Origin: Brasenia schreberi
Taxonomy: Eukaryota > Streptophyta > Magnoliopsida > Nymphaeales > Cabombaceae
DNA: 64,000 bases
Assembly (NCBI GenBank): GCA_036023115.1
Contig: JAYKKT010000047.1
Coordinates: 248,001-312,000 of the forward strand
Direction of reading: 5' to 3'
Below, piece by piece: positions 10,188-24,834 of this stretch. Every line of letters begins with the position of its first letter. Within the stretch, counting starts at the first letter, position 1. Below the pieces are notes generated by a model. It did not search any database, was not told where the DNA came from, and was given only the letters and a program-made list of their open reading frames with translations. The translations under genes were made by a program, and so were the position numbers.

Positions 10188-13100
10188 ATGCAGTTCCGGC
10201 TGTTTCTGGGCATCGTATGTTTTGTGCTGTCCCTTTCCGTGCCTGTTAATGGAGTAGGAGTCAATTGGGGGACTCAGGCGACCCACCGTTTGCCCGCAAC
10301 TATTGTAGCTCAGCTACTGAAGGACAACGGGATCACAAAGGTGAAGATCTTCGACGCTGAAGATTCGACAATGAGCTCTCTGGCTGGGACAGGAGTCGAA
10401 GTAATGATGGCGATTCCAAATAATATGCTCGAGACGATCGCCGGAGACTACAATGCAGCCAAGCAATGGGTAAAGAAGAATGTCACTCGTTATGATTTTA
10501 ATGGTGGGGTCACCATTAAGTAAGTTCACTTCCTTTCCTATTGCTTGATTCTTATCTTATCTTCTTCTTCTAGGAAAGATCCGTAGCAGTTCTTTGCAGA
10601 TTTGAATTTGATCTATATTTGTTTCTCTGGTGCTCAAGGCCTTTTGAGCATTATAGTTCATGGACGAAGAGAGGACGAAAACAGAGTTTTTGCTACTAAT
10701 TGCTGTGTTTCATTTGATCATATCCCTGTTATGGTTGTTGTGACTATTGTCTTTTGAAGCCTCTTTTTCTTTTCTGGATGCTTACATATTGTGAACGTAT
10801 TATTAATAGGGTATTCGGGGCAAATTTTTAGTAGATTTTGTGGTTAGGATCTTTTTTATTGTGTTTATAAGTGTGGCAGTTTCTGGATTTTACAGAGATC
10901 AATTTCCTTTTCTAAACAAACAAGGCATGTTAGCTTATCTTTTGAACTTAGTGATCTTTAAGTTCTGACATGTATATGTAAGTAGTTGGTGGCCACTATC
11001 GGCCCCAATACTAAATTCAATCATGAAATGCGGGAAGAAGGCTCTCTTCCTTGATTTTATGAGTTGCTTTTTTGAAAAAGTAAACTTTATTCAAAAGTTC
11101 TTTTTGCTTTTGTGAAAAAGTCATAGGCATCTCACACGTGAACATGAAATTACTTTTTAAAAGGAAAGCCTAGAGAGGAAAACTTGAAAGAAGAAAAAAC
11201 AAGATATATATACAATGAAACAATACAAAAAAAGCATTGATACACACGTTGCCTTCTTGTGGAGAAAACACTCTATGAGTAACCTTGTCCCTCCTCTCTC
11301 TCTTTTTCTTTTCCCTATCTCGTCTACATACATACAATTGCGGTTGAAACACTAGAACCTTGTGAAGCAGACGGAGAAAGAATCGTCACCCGCATCATAA
11401 TGAACGTGTAGAGAACCATTGGCTGCATCAACGGCATGGAGAGAATCGCCAGCACCATCACTGGGAAGTGTTAAAACAGTATTGGAAAATTTTTTTGACG
11501 TAAGTTTCTTATAATAAAAAACAGAGGAGGAAAATAAAAAAGAAGTTATTTTTTTCAGTCTTTGGGGTTAAAGCCGACGATAGTCAGAAGCCACATAGGC
11601 AAGTTGCGAGCTTGAAACTGCACAGACGGCATGAAGTAGTTGAGGCTAGACAAGAAAAAGAAGAGAAAGAAAGGGCAGGCCGGCAGCTATTGAACCCTTG
11701 TAGCCTCCTCTCCCTTTCTCTCTGTTTCTCTTCACCTTTGTAATAGTGAAGAGGAAGAAGAAGATGAATAAAAGCTAGGCAAGAAGAAGAAGAGAAAGAA
11801 AGGTCAAGCCAACAACTACTCAACCCTTGCGGCCTCCTCTCCCTTTCTCTCTGTTTCTCTCTCAATTAGTAATAGCTGAAGAGGAATAGAGGCCAGAGAA
11901 GAAGAAGAGGAGGAGTAGAGACCAGGCAATCGGCGACAAAATTGTCATCGGTCTCTTGCTCCCACTCTCTCATTCTCTCTCTCCACGGGTCTCTCTCCTC
12001 CATTTAAACACCCAGGTTTGTGCAAAACCACGAGCGACAAAACTACGGGCAATAAATCGTTTAGGACGGCATTTTTTGAGCAAAATTACTATTTTACCCC
12101 TATATGTAAACCAAAATTATGAAATACCGTAGGACAAAATTATTGAAATGTCAAAATATTTTGATATGAAAAGATTGATTTATCCTTGTAATTAGTGAAA
12201 AGTCTTTTCTGCCCTCTGACAATGTGTAAAATTATGAAAAACTAGGATGTAGTTTTGTAATTTTATCCCTCGTTAATTTTTGAATTTAAAGAACCTGATA
12301 TTAGGTGATTTTATATAAATGACCCTCACTGTTTGATATATTATCCGTTATGCCACCTGAGAAAAGTAAATGTTTGCCCTTTTACTTTCTATCATGAGCA
12401 ACCTTTTTACTCTTCTATCCTTGGTTTTATGATATTTTCAGAAAAGTACCTGTGTGTTAAATAAACTACAGTATAATGTTTGAAAATATTTACAGTTCAA
12501 TACTTAGAATTTGTGAATATTGCATTTAGGTGCCTGACTATTTTTGTTATTGATTCTTTATGAAATGTCTTATGCCAACTTATCTAATGCATGTTTTATG
12601 TTTTTCTATCTAAAAAAATGTGTAGACCGTTGCCTCCACCAAATTATTAAAAATGTCTTCTAGAATTTGTGTGTGTGAATTGGTTAAGTTGAAAAAGTTA
12701 AATGACCTAAATTTTCAAACATGGAAGAAAATAATCTCACTAGCCTTAACTTTAGAGGGAGTTGATTATGTACTTATGAAAACAATTTTATCTCTTACTC
12801 GAGTTACATCATATGAAGAAAAAGACAAGTATAAGACATTTCTAAGAGATGATACTATAGCGTGGACGATAATGTTAACCTAGATGGAAGATGACGTGAT
12901 TAAGGTCTTTGAAGAGTTTGAGACTTCTAAAGAATTATTTGACTCCTTGACCACAAAATATGATACTACAACTAAGTTGCATGTACAACTACTCCTTCAA
13001 AAATACAATTCTTATAAATTGAAAGAAGGTGATAATGTAGTTGAACATGTTAAACAAATATTGTTAGAGATTTAGCTGTAGCGAAGTTAGTTATTCTTGA

Positions 13101-14374
13101 ACCAATACAGATATCCATGATTCTAAACAATCTATCCCCTTCTTGGAATATGGTAACCATAACATTTAGACTCGACATTATTTTACTCTTTTAGAACTCT
13201 TATTAAAACTAGTAATTGACATATGAATAAAAACAAAAGGGAGAGATTGCTAGTTGCTGAAGATGACTTAGGGTGTAGCTCCAAAAACAACTAGGATAAA
13301 AAAAACCAAATAAGAAATTTGGTTAGAAAAAAGGCAGGGCAGTCAAAACTTTAAGAAATCGCATGAATCTGATTCTCGGGTAAAGTGCTTTAACTGTGAC
13401 AAGATAGGGTACTTCAAAAGGGATTGCCGTAACAAGAAGAGAAATCCTAGAAACAATCAATGACTTGACCCAACAGAAAAATAGGACATAATCTGCATCA
13501 TTTCTCAGTGCCTCTATATTGATCGCTCGATGATTGGTTGGTGGATCGACTCAGGAGCAACCCGACATATTTCAAATATCAAAGAGGGAGCAATAGATCT
13601 GAAGGAATACAAACTTGGCGAATATCGGGTGTATATGGAGAATAATACATTTTCTGATGTTCTTAGAGTTGAGTTCTTCAGGATTTTTGTACAAGGTACA
13701 CCAATTCTTCTTACTGATGTACTAATTGTGCCCATTGTTAGGCGCAATCTTGTATCAGTCTTTGCCTTGGTAAAAAAAAGGTTTGAGGTAAGGTTTGTCC
13801 TTGGTAAAGTCACTGTGGGAAAGTATGGTAGGATAACTTTTTCTAGTTTATTTGACGTTGAGTATGGATTGTTTAAACTCAACGTAAATGAAAATGAAAG
13901 TTCTTCTACTTATATTAATAGTGTCTATATGATTGATGTGAATATATGACATAAATGCTTGGGTCATATAAGTTTAAAGAAGTTGAGAAAATTAATCAAC
14001 TTTAACTTATTGCTCAGCTTTCATGTAAACACTTTTAATTGTTTAAACTCAACGTGAATGAAAATGAAAGTTCTTCTCCTTATATTGATAGTGTCTATGT
14101 GATTTGATGTGAATATATGACATAAATGCTTGGGTCATATAAGTTTAAAAAAGTTGAGAAAATTAATCAACTTTAACTTATTGCTCAACTTTCATGTAAA
14201 CACTTTTAATAAGTGTGAGGCATCATACTAGAGAAAATGACTAGAAAATCATTTCTCAAAAAAATAATTAGGGCAATAACCCTACTAGAGATTATTCACT
14301 CTGATTTATGTGGACCTTTTAGAGTAAGATCACATCGAGGAAAGGTTTATTTCATAACCTTTATTGATGATTAC

Positions 14375-14452
<78 letters not shown>

Positions 14453-17400
14453 AATTGGAGAATATAATCAATATGTCGCACTTGAAGCGTTCAAAGAATA
14501 TAAGCAGGAAGCTGAGAACCAATTGGGGTATACAATAAAAGTCTTCGTAGAATTTTTAGAATTTTACAAAGATTTTGGTATTAAAAAGTAAAATACAATA
14601 CTTAGGACACCTCAACAAAATAGTGTAGCAAAGAGATAATAGGGCCTTATTGAATATGATAAGATATATGCTCTGCTTCTATACCAAGGATATTTTGGGG
14701 AGAAGCGGTAAGTAAAACTGTGTATATTCTCAATAAAGTATCATGTAAAGTTGTATTTTCTACACCTTATGAAATGCGGTTTGAAAGAAAACCAAACCTA
14801 TGTCATCTCGGGAGGTGGGGATCTATCACTCATGTGAAGATCCTTGATCAGTCTAGAGACAAGCTATGTAGTAGGTACATGAGATTATATTTATTTGATA
14901 TCTTAAAGGATCTAAAGGATATCAGTTTATTATAAGGAATATGGACAGATTGAAAGTGGGGATGCTGAATTCTTAGGAGTCACTAAGAATGACATTCTTG
15001 AAAATGGTGATGAGTATGTTGTCGATCTAGTAGATGTAGATCAATCATCATTTGAACCCATAGATGATCTTATTTATCAAATCGAAACATTAAGTTGACA
15101 CAAAAGACCTAGGATCACACCATCTTACTTAAAGGATTATAACACTTATCTTCTAGAGGAAGTGTATAATTCAGTAGATTTAGATGAGTTGACTGATAAC
15201 TTCACATATTAGTAGTTTATTGACTCATCTCAGTCTTGAGGAAAAGGCTGTGGATGAAGAAATTGAATCCATTGAGAAAAACCAAGTTTGGGAATAAACT
15301 GATTTGCTAAGAGGAAGGAAAGCTATAGTATGTAATTGGGTTCTTAAAAAGAAATATAAGGACGATGGAATAATCGAAAAGTTTAAAGCGAGGTTGGTTT
15401 TTCGTAAAACAAAGTGATAAATTATATTGAGACATATTTCCCTATTACGAAATTTGTATCCATAAGAATAATCCTAGCGATACCAGCATATTATGATTTG
15501 GACTTACATCAGTTAGATGTAAAAACTGCTTTTCTAAATGGAGATTTAGATGAAATCATATATATGCAATAACCCGAAGGATACAAAGTTGAAGGCCAAG
15601 AAGATAAAGTATATAGGTTAAAAAAATCCCTAGATGACCTTAAACAATTACCTCATCAATTTTCAAAATGCCATTATTGAACTTGGGTTTGTGGCTAATA
15701 AACTTGACTATTGTATATATGTCTGGAACAATGGGAGTCACTTTGTTATCTTGTCATTATATGTAGATGACATTATTGACTGAGAATGACAATGAGATGA
15801 TTATCAAAACCAAGTCATGGTTAAACTCAAGGTTTAAAATGAAGGATATGGGAGAAGCATCCTCTATCCTTGGTATAAAGATTTCTCAAGATAGAAAATC
15901 TAAACTTTTATGCCTAAGTAAGGAGAGATATTGTTTATATCCTCAAGAAGTTTAAAATAGGTGAATGCAAGTCTGTATCTACGCCTATTATGAAAGGGGT
16001 CAAATTGAGTAAGGTTGATTGTCCTAGTGAAGTTGATGATAAGCCTAATGTTCGTTATGCATAAGTTGTGGGTAGCTTGATGTATGCTATGTTGTGTATA
16101 AGACCAATATCAGTTTTGTTGTTAGTCTTATGAGTACATATTAAAGCAATCCTGAATGATAACATTGGATAGTTGTTAAAAGGATTATAAGATATCTTAA
16201 ATGAACAAAAGATTTAAACTTTGCTTTCAAGCAGATGAGCTGAAAGTGATAGGTACTCAGATGCTAACTTTGCTCGATGCGAAGATGACAACAAATCAAC
16301 CACCGGTTAAATATTTTTATTTAAAGGTGGTGTAATTTCTTGAGCTTGGAAGAAATAAGGTTGTATAGCATTGCACACACAAGAATATGAGTATGTTGCT
16401 TGTAGTATGGCTGCTACGAGTGCCGTTTGGATAAGCCGCTTCATACGTAATTTGAAGTTGGACATAACCAACAAGCTAGTTGTCATTTATTGTTACTCTT
16501 ATTAAGAATAGAGTTGATAGCTTAAGAAGCAAGCGTATAATGATTAAATATCACTATGTTTATGATATGATCAAAAGAAATGAAATAACTATATGTTATA
16601 TGCCAACCGATGATATGTTGACTAACTCCTTAACAAAAGGCATCTCCGAAGAACTTTTTACTAAACATGTAACCCACATGGGTTTGAGATACGCCTAGAA
16701 AATATACTTTGTTGTGTGTTATGCAGGAAAACCATATTGATTATGAAAAAATCGCATAATATATAAAGTTTCAATTTACTTGCACCTAGATAAATAATAC
16801 AACTTGGTAAACCCCAAAATAGTGGGAGGCAAAACCAGTGTATTATAGGTTGACTCTAGTGGCCAAGTGGGAGATGTAAGTAATTGGTGGTAACTATTGG
16901 ACCCAATACTAACATCAACCATGAAATGCAGGAAGAAGGGTCTTCTCCCTGAATTTCATGAGTTGTTTTTTGAAAAGCTAATCTTTATTCAAAAACTATT
17001 TTTTCTTTTGAAAAAGTCCTAGGCATATCCCGGATGAAAATGAAATGACTTTTTAAAAGAAAAGCATAGAGAGAAAAACTTGGAAGAAAAAAAAACTAGA
17101 TATATACAACAAAATAATACAGAAAAAGCGTTGATACACGCGTTACCATCTTCTTGGGAAAACCATCTGCGGGTAACCTTGTCCCTCCTCTCTCTTTCTT
17201 TACCTATCTCGTCTATAGGCATACGACTGCTACTGAAACACTAAAACCTTATGAAACAAACATGTAGAGAATCGTCGGCCGCATCACAGCAGACGTGCAG
17301 AGAATCGTTGACCGCACCACTGACATGCAGAGAAGTGCCAGCACCATCAAACTCTAGGGACCATTATGATTATATTAGTGCGATGGCTCTATTTGCTTAC

Positions 17401-20400
17401 CTCTTGTCATGGTACTACACAACTCCACATCTCATACAAACAACAGTCACATGCTTGGATAGATGGTAGAAGGACAAACCTTAGGATCTGGTTCTATTCA
17501 ATTTGTTTGAATCAGTGTGTTTCTTATTGTTTTTTGTAGGTGTCTGCTGACCCGAGCCTATCAATCCAAAATAAGAAAAAAGATATTCTTTGCGGAAACT
17601 GTGAAACATGCTTTACTTATTGATTTTATGCCTGCATTGATGTTCCTTGTTATATCTAATTAGATGTATTTTTACATACAACAATAACAACTAAGCCTTT
17701 TCCCATACTAGACGGGGTCGGCTACATGGATTCTTTGTTTCCACAGAGCCCTATCATGTGCCATGTTAGCAGTTAACTCACAATAAGCTAGATCATTCTT
17801 TATTGTTCATTTCCAACACTTTTGTGGTCGTCCTCTACCTCTTTTAATACTTTCAAAATATAGTTTTTCATACATTCTTACAGGTTCTTCTTTTGATCTT
17901 CTTTCTATATGTCTAAACCACCTTAAACGATATTCTCTCATTTTATTCTCTATTGGTGCCACACATAATTTATTTCTAATAACATCATTATGTATATGGT
18001 CTTTTCTTATATGATCATTCATCCATCTCAACATCTTTATTTCTGTCACAGACATCTTTTGTAAATGTTGATGATTAACTGCCCAACCCTCAAAACCATA
18101 AAACATGGCAGGTCTAATTACTGCTCTATAATATTTACCTTTTAACTTTAATGATATCTTCTTATCACAAAGAATACTTGATGCTCCTCTCTATTTTAAC
18201 CAACTAGCATTAATGTTATGCGTAACATCTCCATCAATTCTTCCATCACTCTGAAAAATTGACCCTAGGTATTTAAAACTTTTCTTCTGGAGAATGCAAT
18301 GTGTGTCAATTTTAATTTCTATGTCCTCTAAAGTAACCAAACGATCAAACTTACATTCCATATATTATGTCTTTGTTCTACTAAGTCAGAAGCCTTTACT
18401 TTCTAATGTTTCTCTCCATAGTTCTAATTTTCTATTAACTTTTTCCTTAGACTCCTCCACTAACACAATATCATCTATAAATAACATACACTAAGGTACT
18501 TCATTTTGAATATGTTTTATTAACTCATCAATCACCATTATAAATAAGTATAAACTTAAAGTTGATCCTTGATGTAACCTAATATTAACTTTAAAGAAGT
18601 CTGTCATTCCTTCGTAAGTCCTCACACATGTTTTTGCACCATCGTAAATGTTTCTTAAAGTTATGTATATCAATGAGATACCTCTTTTTTCCAAGGTTCT
18701 CCAAAGAACCTCTCTCGGTACCCTATCGTAAGCTTTTTCTAGTTTAATAAATATCATGTGAAGGTCTTTCTTTTTTGCTCTAAAATGTTCCATAAGACAT
18801 CTCAAAAGGTGAATCGCTTCAACAGTAGATCTGACTGACATGAATCCAAATTGGTTCTATGTTATACTCGATACTTGTCTTAACCTACATTCGATCATTC
18901 TTTCCTACAATTTCATATTATGACTCATTAACTTGATACCCCGATAATTCGCACAATTCTGAATGTCTCCCTTATTCTTATATATAGGTATAAGTGTACT
19001 CGCTCTCCATTCCTTGGGCATCTTTTGGTTTCTCCATATTTGATTAAATAGTCTTGTTAGCCAATTGATTCCTATTTCTCCTAAGAATTTCCAAACTTCT
19101 ATAGGAATATTGTTTGGTCCTATCGATTTACCACCCTTCATATATTTAAGAGGCTCTTTGACTTCATTCTTTTGAATACGTTGGTAGAAATTGTGGTTTA
19201 TATACTTTTATGATTTGACTAACTCTCCTAAGCATTAAAAAGCTTATAAAAATAGTTTTTCCATCTATTTCTTATATCATCATTTGCCACTAGAATTTTT
19301 TTATCCTTTTCTTTTATGTATCTAACAGAATTAAGATCTTTAGTTTTTTTATCTCTAGCCCTAGCTATCCTAAAAATATCTCTTTCACCCTCTTTTGAGT
19401 TGAGTTTTTTTATATAAATCCTCTCAAAATTTAGCTTTTGCTTGACTCACGACATTTTCTGCTTCCTTCTTTACTTTCTTATAAGCCTCTAAAGTTTCAC
19501 TAGTTTTCTTAGCATAATGTAATTTGTAACATAACTCTACCCATGTAAGGGATCACCCTTACACTGCTGGTCTCAAGCTCGAATAAAGGAGGAGGATTGT
19601 GTTAGGCTTCCGACAGCCAACGTAAAACTTTGTCTGATTTTATAACATGGATTACAAAAATTATGAGCATTGCTTTGGGGCGTCCCCGCCTAGCGACGTG
19701 TTGTGTAGCCCGAATGCAATAATAAGTAAGCAAGGGCTACTACATTTTCGTCTGAATGTAGTGAATCAATTACAGAGAGGGTTCCCACATCATAAAGGGG
19801 CATGGATAAAGAAGTTAGTTCCGCTACATTGCCACCCAAATGTAGTGAATAATTTGCAGAGAGGGTATCCGCATTTTGATTATGGAAGGATGCGGGGGGT
19901 AAGGAAGCTAGTCCTATATAATAAGATTTGTATTGGTTCTTGGAATATCAGAACATTATCCGGTAAGCTAATGGAGGTGGTAGATACTATGATTCGGAGA
20001 AAGATTCATATACTATGTTTACATGAGACAAAATGGGTTGGAGAAAAAGCGAAGGAGATAGAGGATAAAGTTTTAAATTATGGTACTCAGGTAAAGAAAA
20101 GGCTTGTAACAGAGTTGGTATTATCATAAATAAAGATTTAAAGGATAGTGTAGTAGACATACAACGATATGGTGACCAAATCATGACGTTGAAATTAGTG
20201 TTAGGAGGAGAGATTTTGAATATAATTTGTACTTACGCACCCCAAGTAGGACTAGAAGATAGTATAAAGACAGCTTTTTGGGAAGAGTTAGATAAGGTGA
20301 TTCAAAAGATTCCACAAAGGGAAATGATTTGTTTAGGAGGAGACTTAATTGGACATATCGGTAAAGAGGCATTAGGATATCAAGGGATTCATGGAAACTT

Positions 20401-23400
20401 TGGTTTTGGGGATATAAATGAGGAAGGTAGAGAGATTTTAAATTTTGCTATGGCATTTGTTCTCTTTATAGTCAATACAATCTTCAAAAAATGAGATGAA
20501 CATTTAATTACTTATAAGAGTGGCTTATGACAAACACAAATTAATTACTTTAGAAAAAAAGATAGAGCGTGTTGTAAAGATTACAAGGTAATTTCAGGAG
20601 AAAGCTTAACCACCCAAAATCGACTTTTAGTTATGGTTGTACAAATAAAAAAATGGACAAAGAAGAAAAGAGTGCATCGAGCTATTCAGACTAAATGGTA
20701 GAACCTCGAAAGCGAGAAAGAAGATATATTTAAACACAAAGTCCTTCAAGGAGATGTTTGGAATTATGTTGGTACATCCTGTGATATGTGGAACAATATG
20801 GCTATACATATTAGGAAAGTGGCGAAAGATGTGTTAGGTGTATATAAGGGAGGTGTACCAGCACAAAAAGAAGCTTGGTGGTGGAGTGAAGTAGTGGAAA
20901 ATAAAATAAGGCAAAGGGAGCATGTTACAAATTATGTTATGCTAAGAAAACTAGTGAAACTTTAGAGGCTTATAAGAAAGCAAAGAAGGAAGCGAAAAAG
21001 GCCGTGAGTGAAGCAAAAGCTAAAATTTGGGAGGATTTATATAAAAAACTCAACTCAAAAGAGGGTGAAAGAGATATTTTTAGGATAGCTAGGGCTAGAG
21101 ATAAGAAAACTAAAGATCTTAATTGTGTTAGATGCATGAAGGACGAGGATGAAAAAATTCTAGTGGCAAATGATGATATAAGAAATAGATGAAAAAACTA
21201 TTTTTATAAGCTTTTCAATGAAAATAAAGATGTTAGTATTAGCTTAGGAGAGTTAGCCAAATCAGAAAAGTATATAAACCACAATTTCTATCGATGTATT
21301 CAAAAGAATGAAGTCAAATAGACTCTTAAACATATGAAGGGTGGTAAATCGGTAAGATCAAATAATATTCCTATAGAAGTTTGGAAAATACTAGGAGAAA
21401 TGGGAATCACTTGGCTCAAGACTATTTAATGAAATATGAAAAAACCAAAAGATGCCTAAGGAATGGAGAGCAAGTACACTTATACCCATACATAAGAACA
21501 AGAGAGACATTCAAAATTATACGAATTATCGAGGTATCAAGTTAATGAGCCATACTATGAAATTGTGTGAAAGAATTATCGAACGTAGGTTAAGATGAGT
21601 ATAAAGTATAACACAGAACCAATTTGGATTCATATCAGGCAGATCTACTCTTGAAGCGATTCACCTTTTGAGATGTCTTATGAAATATTTTAGAGCAGAA
21701 AAGAAAGACTTTACATGATATTTATTGATCTAGAAAAAGCTTATGATAGAGTACCGAGGTACGTTCTTTGGAGAACTTTGGAAAAAAGAGGTATCCCATT
21801 GACATACATTAACCTTATAAGAGACATGTATGATGGTGCAAAAACATGTGTGAGGACTCATGAAGGAATGACAGACTTCTTTGAAGTTAATATTGGGTTA
21901 CATCAGGGATCAACTTTAAGTCCATACTTATTTATAATGGTGATTGATGAGTTAACAAAACATATTCAAGATGAAGTACCTTGGTGTATGTTATTTGCAA
22001 ATGATATTGTATTGGTGGAAGAGTCTAAGGAAAAAGTTAATAGAAAATTGAAACTATGGAGAGAAACATTAGAAAGCAAAGGCCTCCGACTTAGTAGAAC
22101 AAAGACATAATATATGGAATGTAAGTTTGATCATTTGGTTACCTCAAAGGACATAGAAATTAAAATTGGCACACATTGCATCCCCCAAAAGAAAAGTTTC
22201 AAATACCTAGGGTCAATTTTTCAGAGTGATGGAAGAATTGATGGAGATGTTACGCATAGAATTAATGCTGGTTGGTTAAAATAGAGAGGAGCATTAGGTA
22301 TTCTTTGTGATAAGAAGATACCATTAAAGTTAAAAGTTAAATATTATACAGCAACAATTAGGCCTGCCATGTTTTATGGTTCTGAGTGTTGGGCAGTTAA
22401 TCATCAACATGTACAAGTGTCTCTGACGGAAATGGAGATGTTGAGATAGATGAGTTGTCATACAAGAAAAGACTGTATACAGAATGAGGTTATTAGAAAC
22501 AAATTAGTTGTGATACCAATAGAGGCTAAAATGAGAGAATATCATTTAAGATGGTTTGGACATATAGAAAGAAGATGAAAAGAAGAACATGTAAGAAGGT
22601 ATGAAAAACTAAATTTGGATAGTTTTAAAAGAGAGAGGACGACCACAAAAGTGTTGGAAAGAAACAATAAAGAATGATGTTGCTTATTGTGAGTTAACTG
22701 CTAACATGGCACACGATAGGGATCTGTGAAAATAAAGAATCCATGTAGTTGACCCCGTCTAGTATGGAAAAAGGCTTAGTTGTTGTTGTTGTAATGTAAT
22801 TTGTAACATGCCCGCTTTGCCTTGATTTTATTTTGCACTACTTCACTCCACCATGAAGCTTCTTTTTGTGTCGGTACACCTCCCTTAGATCTATTTTTAC
22901 ATAAAACGATAACAACAACAACAACTAAGCCTTTTCCCATACTAGACGGGGTCGGCTACATGGATTCTTTGTTTCAAAAGAGCCCTATCATGTGCCATGT
23001 TAGCAGTTAACTCACAATAAGCTAGATCATTCTTTATTGTTTCTTTTCAACACTTTTGTGGTCGTCCTCTCTCTTTTAAAACTATCCAAATTTAGTTTTT
23101 CATACCTTCTTACATGTTCTTCTTTTCATCTTCTTTCTATATGTCCAAACCATCTTAAACGATATTCTCTCATTTTAGTCTCTATTGGTGCCACTCCTAA
23201 TTTGTTTTTAATAACCTCGTTATGTATACAGTCTTTTCTTGTATGACCACTCATCTATCTCAACATCTTCATTTCCGTCACAGACACTTGGACATGTTGA
23301 TGATTAACTGCCCAACACTTAGAACCATAAAACATGGTAGGTCTAATTGCTACTCTATAATATTTACCTTTTAACTTTAATGATATCTTCTTATCACAAA

Positions 23401-24681
23401 GAATACTTGATGCTCCTCTCCATTTTAACCAACCAGCATTAATTCTATGCGTAACATCTCTATCAATCTGAAAAATTGACCTTGGGTATTTAAAACTTTC
23501 CTTTTGGGAGATACAATATCTGCCAATTTTAATTTCTATGTCTTCTGAAGTAACCAAATGATCAAACTTACATTCTATATATTTTGTCTTTGTTATACTA
23601 AGTTCGAGGCCTTTTTTTTCTAATGTTTCTCTCCATAGTTCTAATTTTCTATTAACTTTTTCCTTAGACTCCTCTACTAATACAATGTCATCTTCAAATA
23701 ACATACACTAAGGTACTTCATCTTGAATATGTTTTGTTAACTCATCAATCACCATTATAAATAAGTATGGACTTAAAGTTGATCCTTGATGTAAGCCAAT
23801 ATTAACTTCAAAGAAGTCGGTCATTCTGTCATGAGTCCTCACACATGTTTTTCCACCATTGTAAATGTTTCTTATAAGGTTAATGTATGTCAATGGGATA
23901 CCTCTTTTTTTCAAGGTTCTTCAAAGATCTATTTTTACATATGGAAATTATTTTCTTCCGTGCAAATTATCTCTTTTTGGTGATTGTAAGTTGCAATTAT
24001 ATGGGGAATAGGGGGTCAAATCATAAGAACTTTCAAATTCAACATCTAAGGGGCGTTCCTGTCTGGTAAGCACCTGCTAACCCCAGCTTCCCGATCAAAT
24101 AGGGAAAGTGTTGCAAGTGTTTGGCATCTAGTATCAGCTGCTGCTTTTCTGATACTGTACCATTTAATACTGCAGTATGTAGCATGCTATGGCCTGAAAA
24201 GGCTGCATAGCACACTACTATAACACATTGGCTCTGTAGGGAGCCTCCAGGATTGAGTTTTGCATATCCTACCGTTGACTGAGATGGGTTCAATCAAGCC
24301 CTCACTTCAGTAGTGAACCATGTATTGAACCTGAAAACACCTGTGGTGTGGGTGCGTGCTTGTGTTCAACCCCTAGTGTCAATTGCCATGTTTCCAGGAT
24401 TCTTTTCCAAATCCACAAAGTTAACTACCAAGTTTTCAAAGAATGCATGTCAACTTATCCAAAAGCTCTGTCCGATAGACTCTCATTTGATTCTGTTGTA
24501 AATGATCATCAAACAGATTCCAACCAAAATTTCTGTTGACATTATTACAAATCACTACTTCCAATGTTTTCAGATATTTCCGTTGTAAAAATCTCATAAT
24601 GCAAGTGACTGATTAAAATACGTTTTTGACACACATATACTGTATGCATATATATATATATATACATATACATATACATAC

Positions 24682-24749
<68 letters not shown>

Positions 24750-24769
24750 ACATATATATATACATATAC

Positions 24770-24834
<65 letters not shown>

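Larger units (their letters stand above)
12653..16698 (+). pseudogene. Copia gag-pol of the intron-1 element, multiply broken
   Basis: Gag starts at 12653 (M-S-S-R-I-C) and continues past an in-frame stop at 12881-12883. Zinc knuckle near 13389-13430: C-F-N-C-x4-Y-x4-C, the usual His replaced by Tyr. Protease active site [12 protein letters not shown] at 13539-13574. Integrase HHCC region duplicated in tandem (see 13871-14210), core FITFIDDYS interrupted by a TA tract at 14379. RT about 15430-15955 with [10 protein letters not shown] and an intact YVDD. RNase H about 16240-16690 ([26 protein letters not shown]). Numerous stops and frameshifts. Confidence 0.85.
10977..17349 (+). mobile_element. 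Complete but old Ty1/Copia element in GH17 intron 1
   Basis: LTR, leader, gag, protease, integrase, RT, RNase H, LTR in Copia order, same strand as the host gene. LTRs at 10977-11460 and 16875-17349 start TGTAAGTA and end GCACCATCA. By eye they are about 80-85% identical, so the insertion is old. A purine-rich tract (16867-16874) precedes the 3' LTR. I see no matching 5-bp target duplication (GTATA left, AACTC right) and no clean primer-binding site after the 5' LTR. All reading frames are broken. Confidence 0.9.

Noticed and set aside
24545..24811. Met-Tyr and His-Ile repeat proteins on both strands
   Set aside because: Translation of a compound microsatellite inside an intron.
24641..24833. 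CRISPR-like or satellite array
   Set aside because: Simple dinucleotide and hexanucleotide repeats with no spacer structure, in a plant nuclear context.
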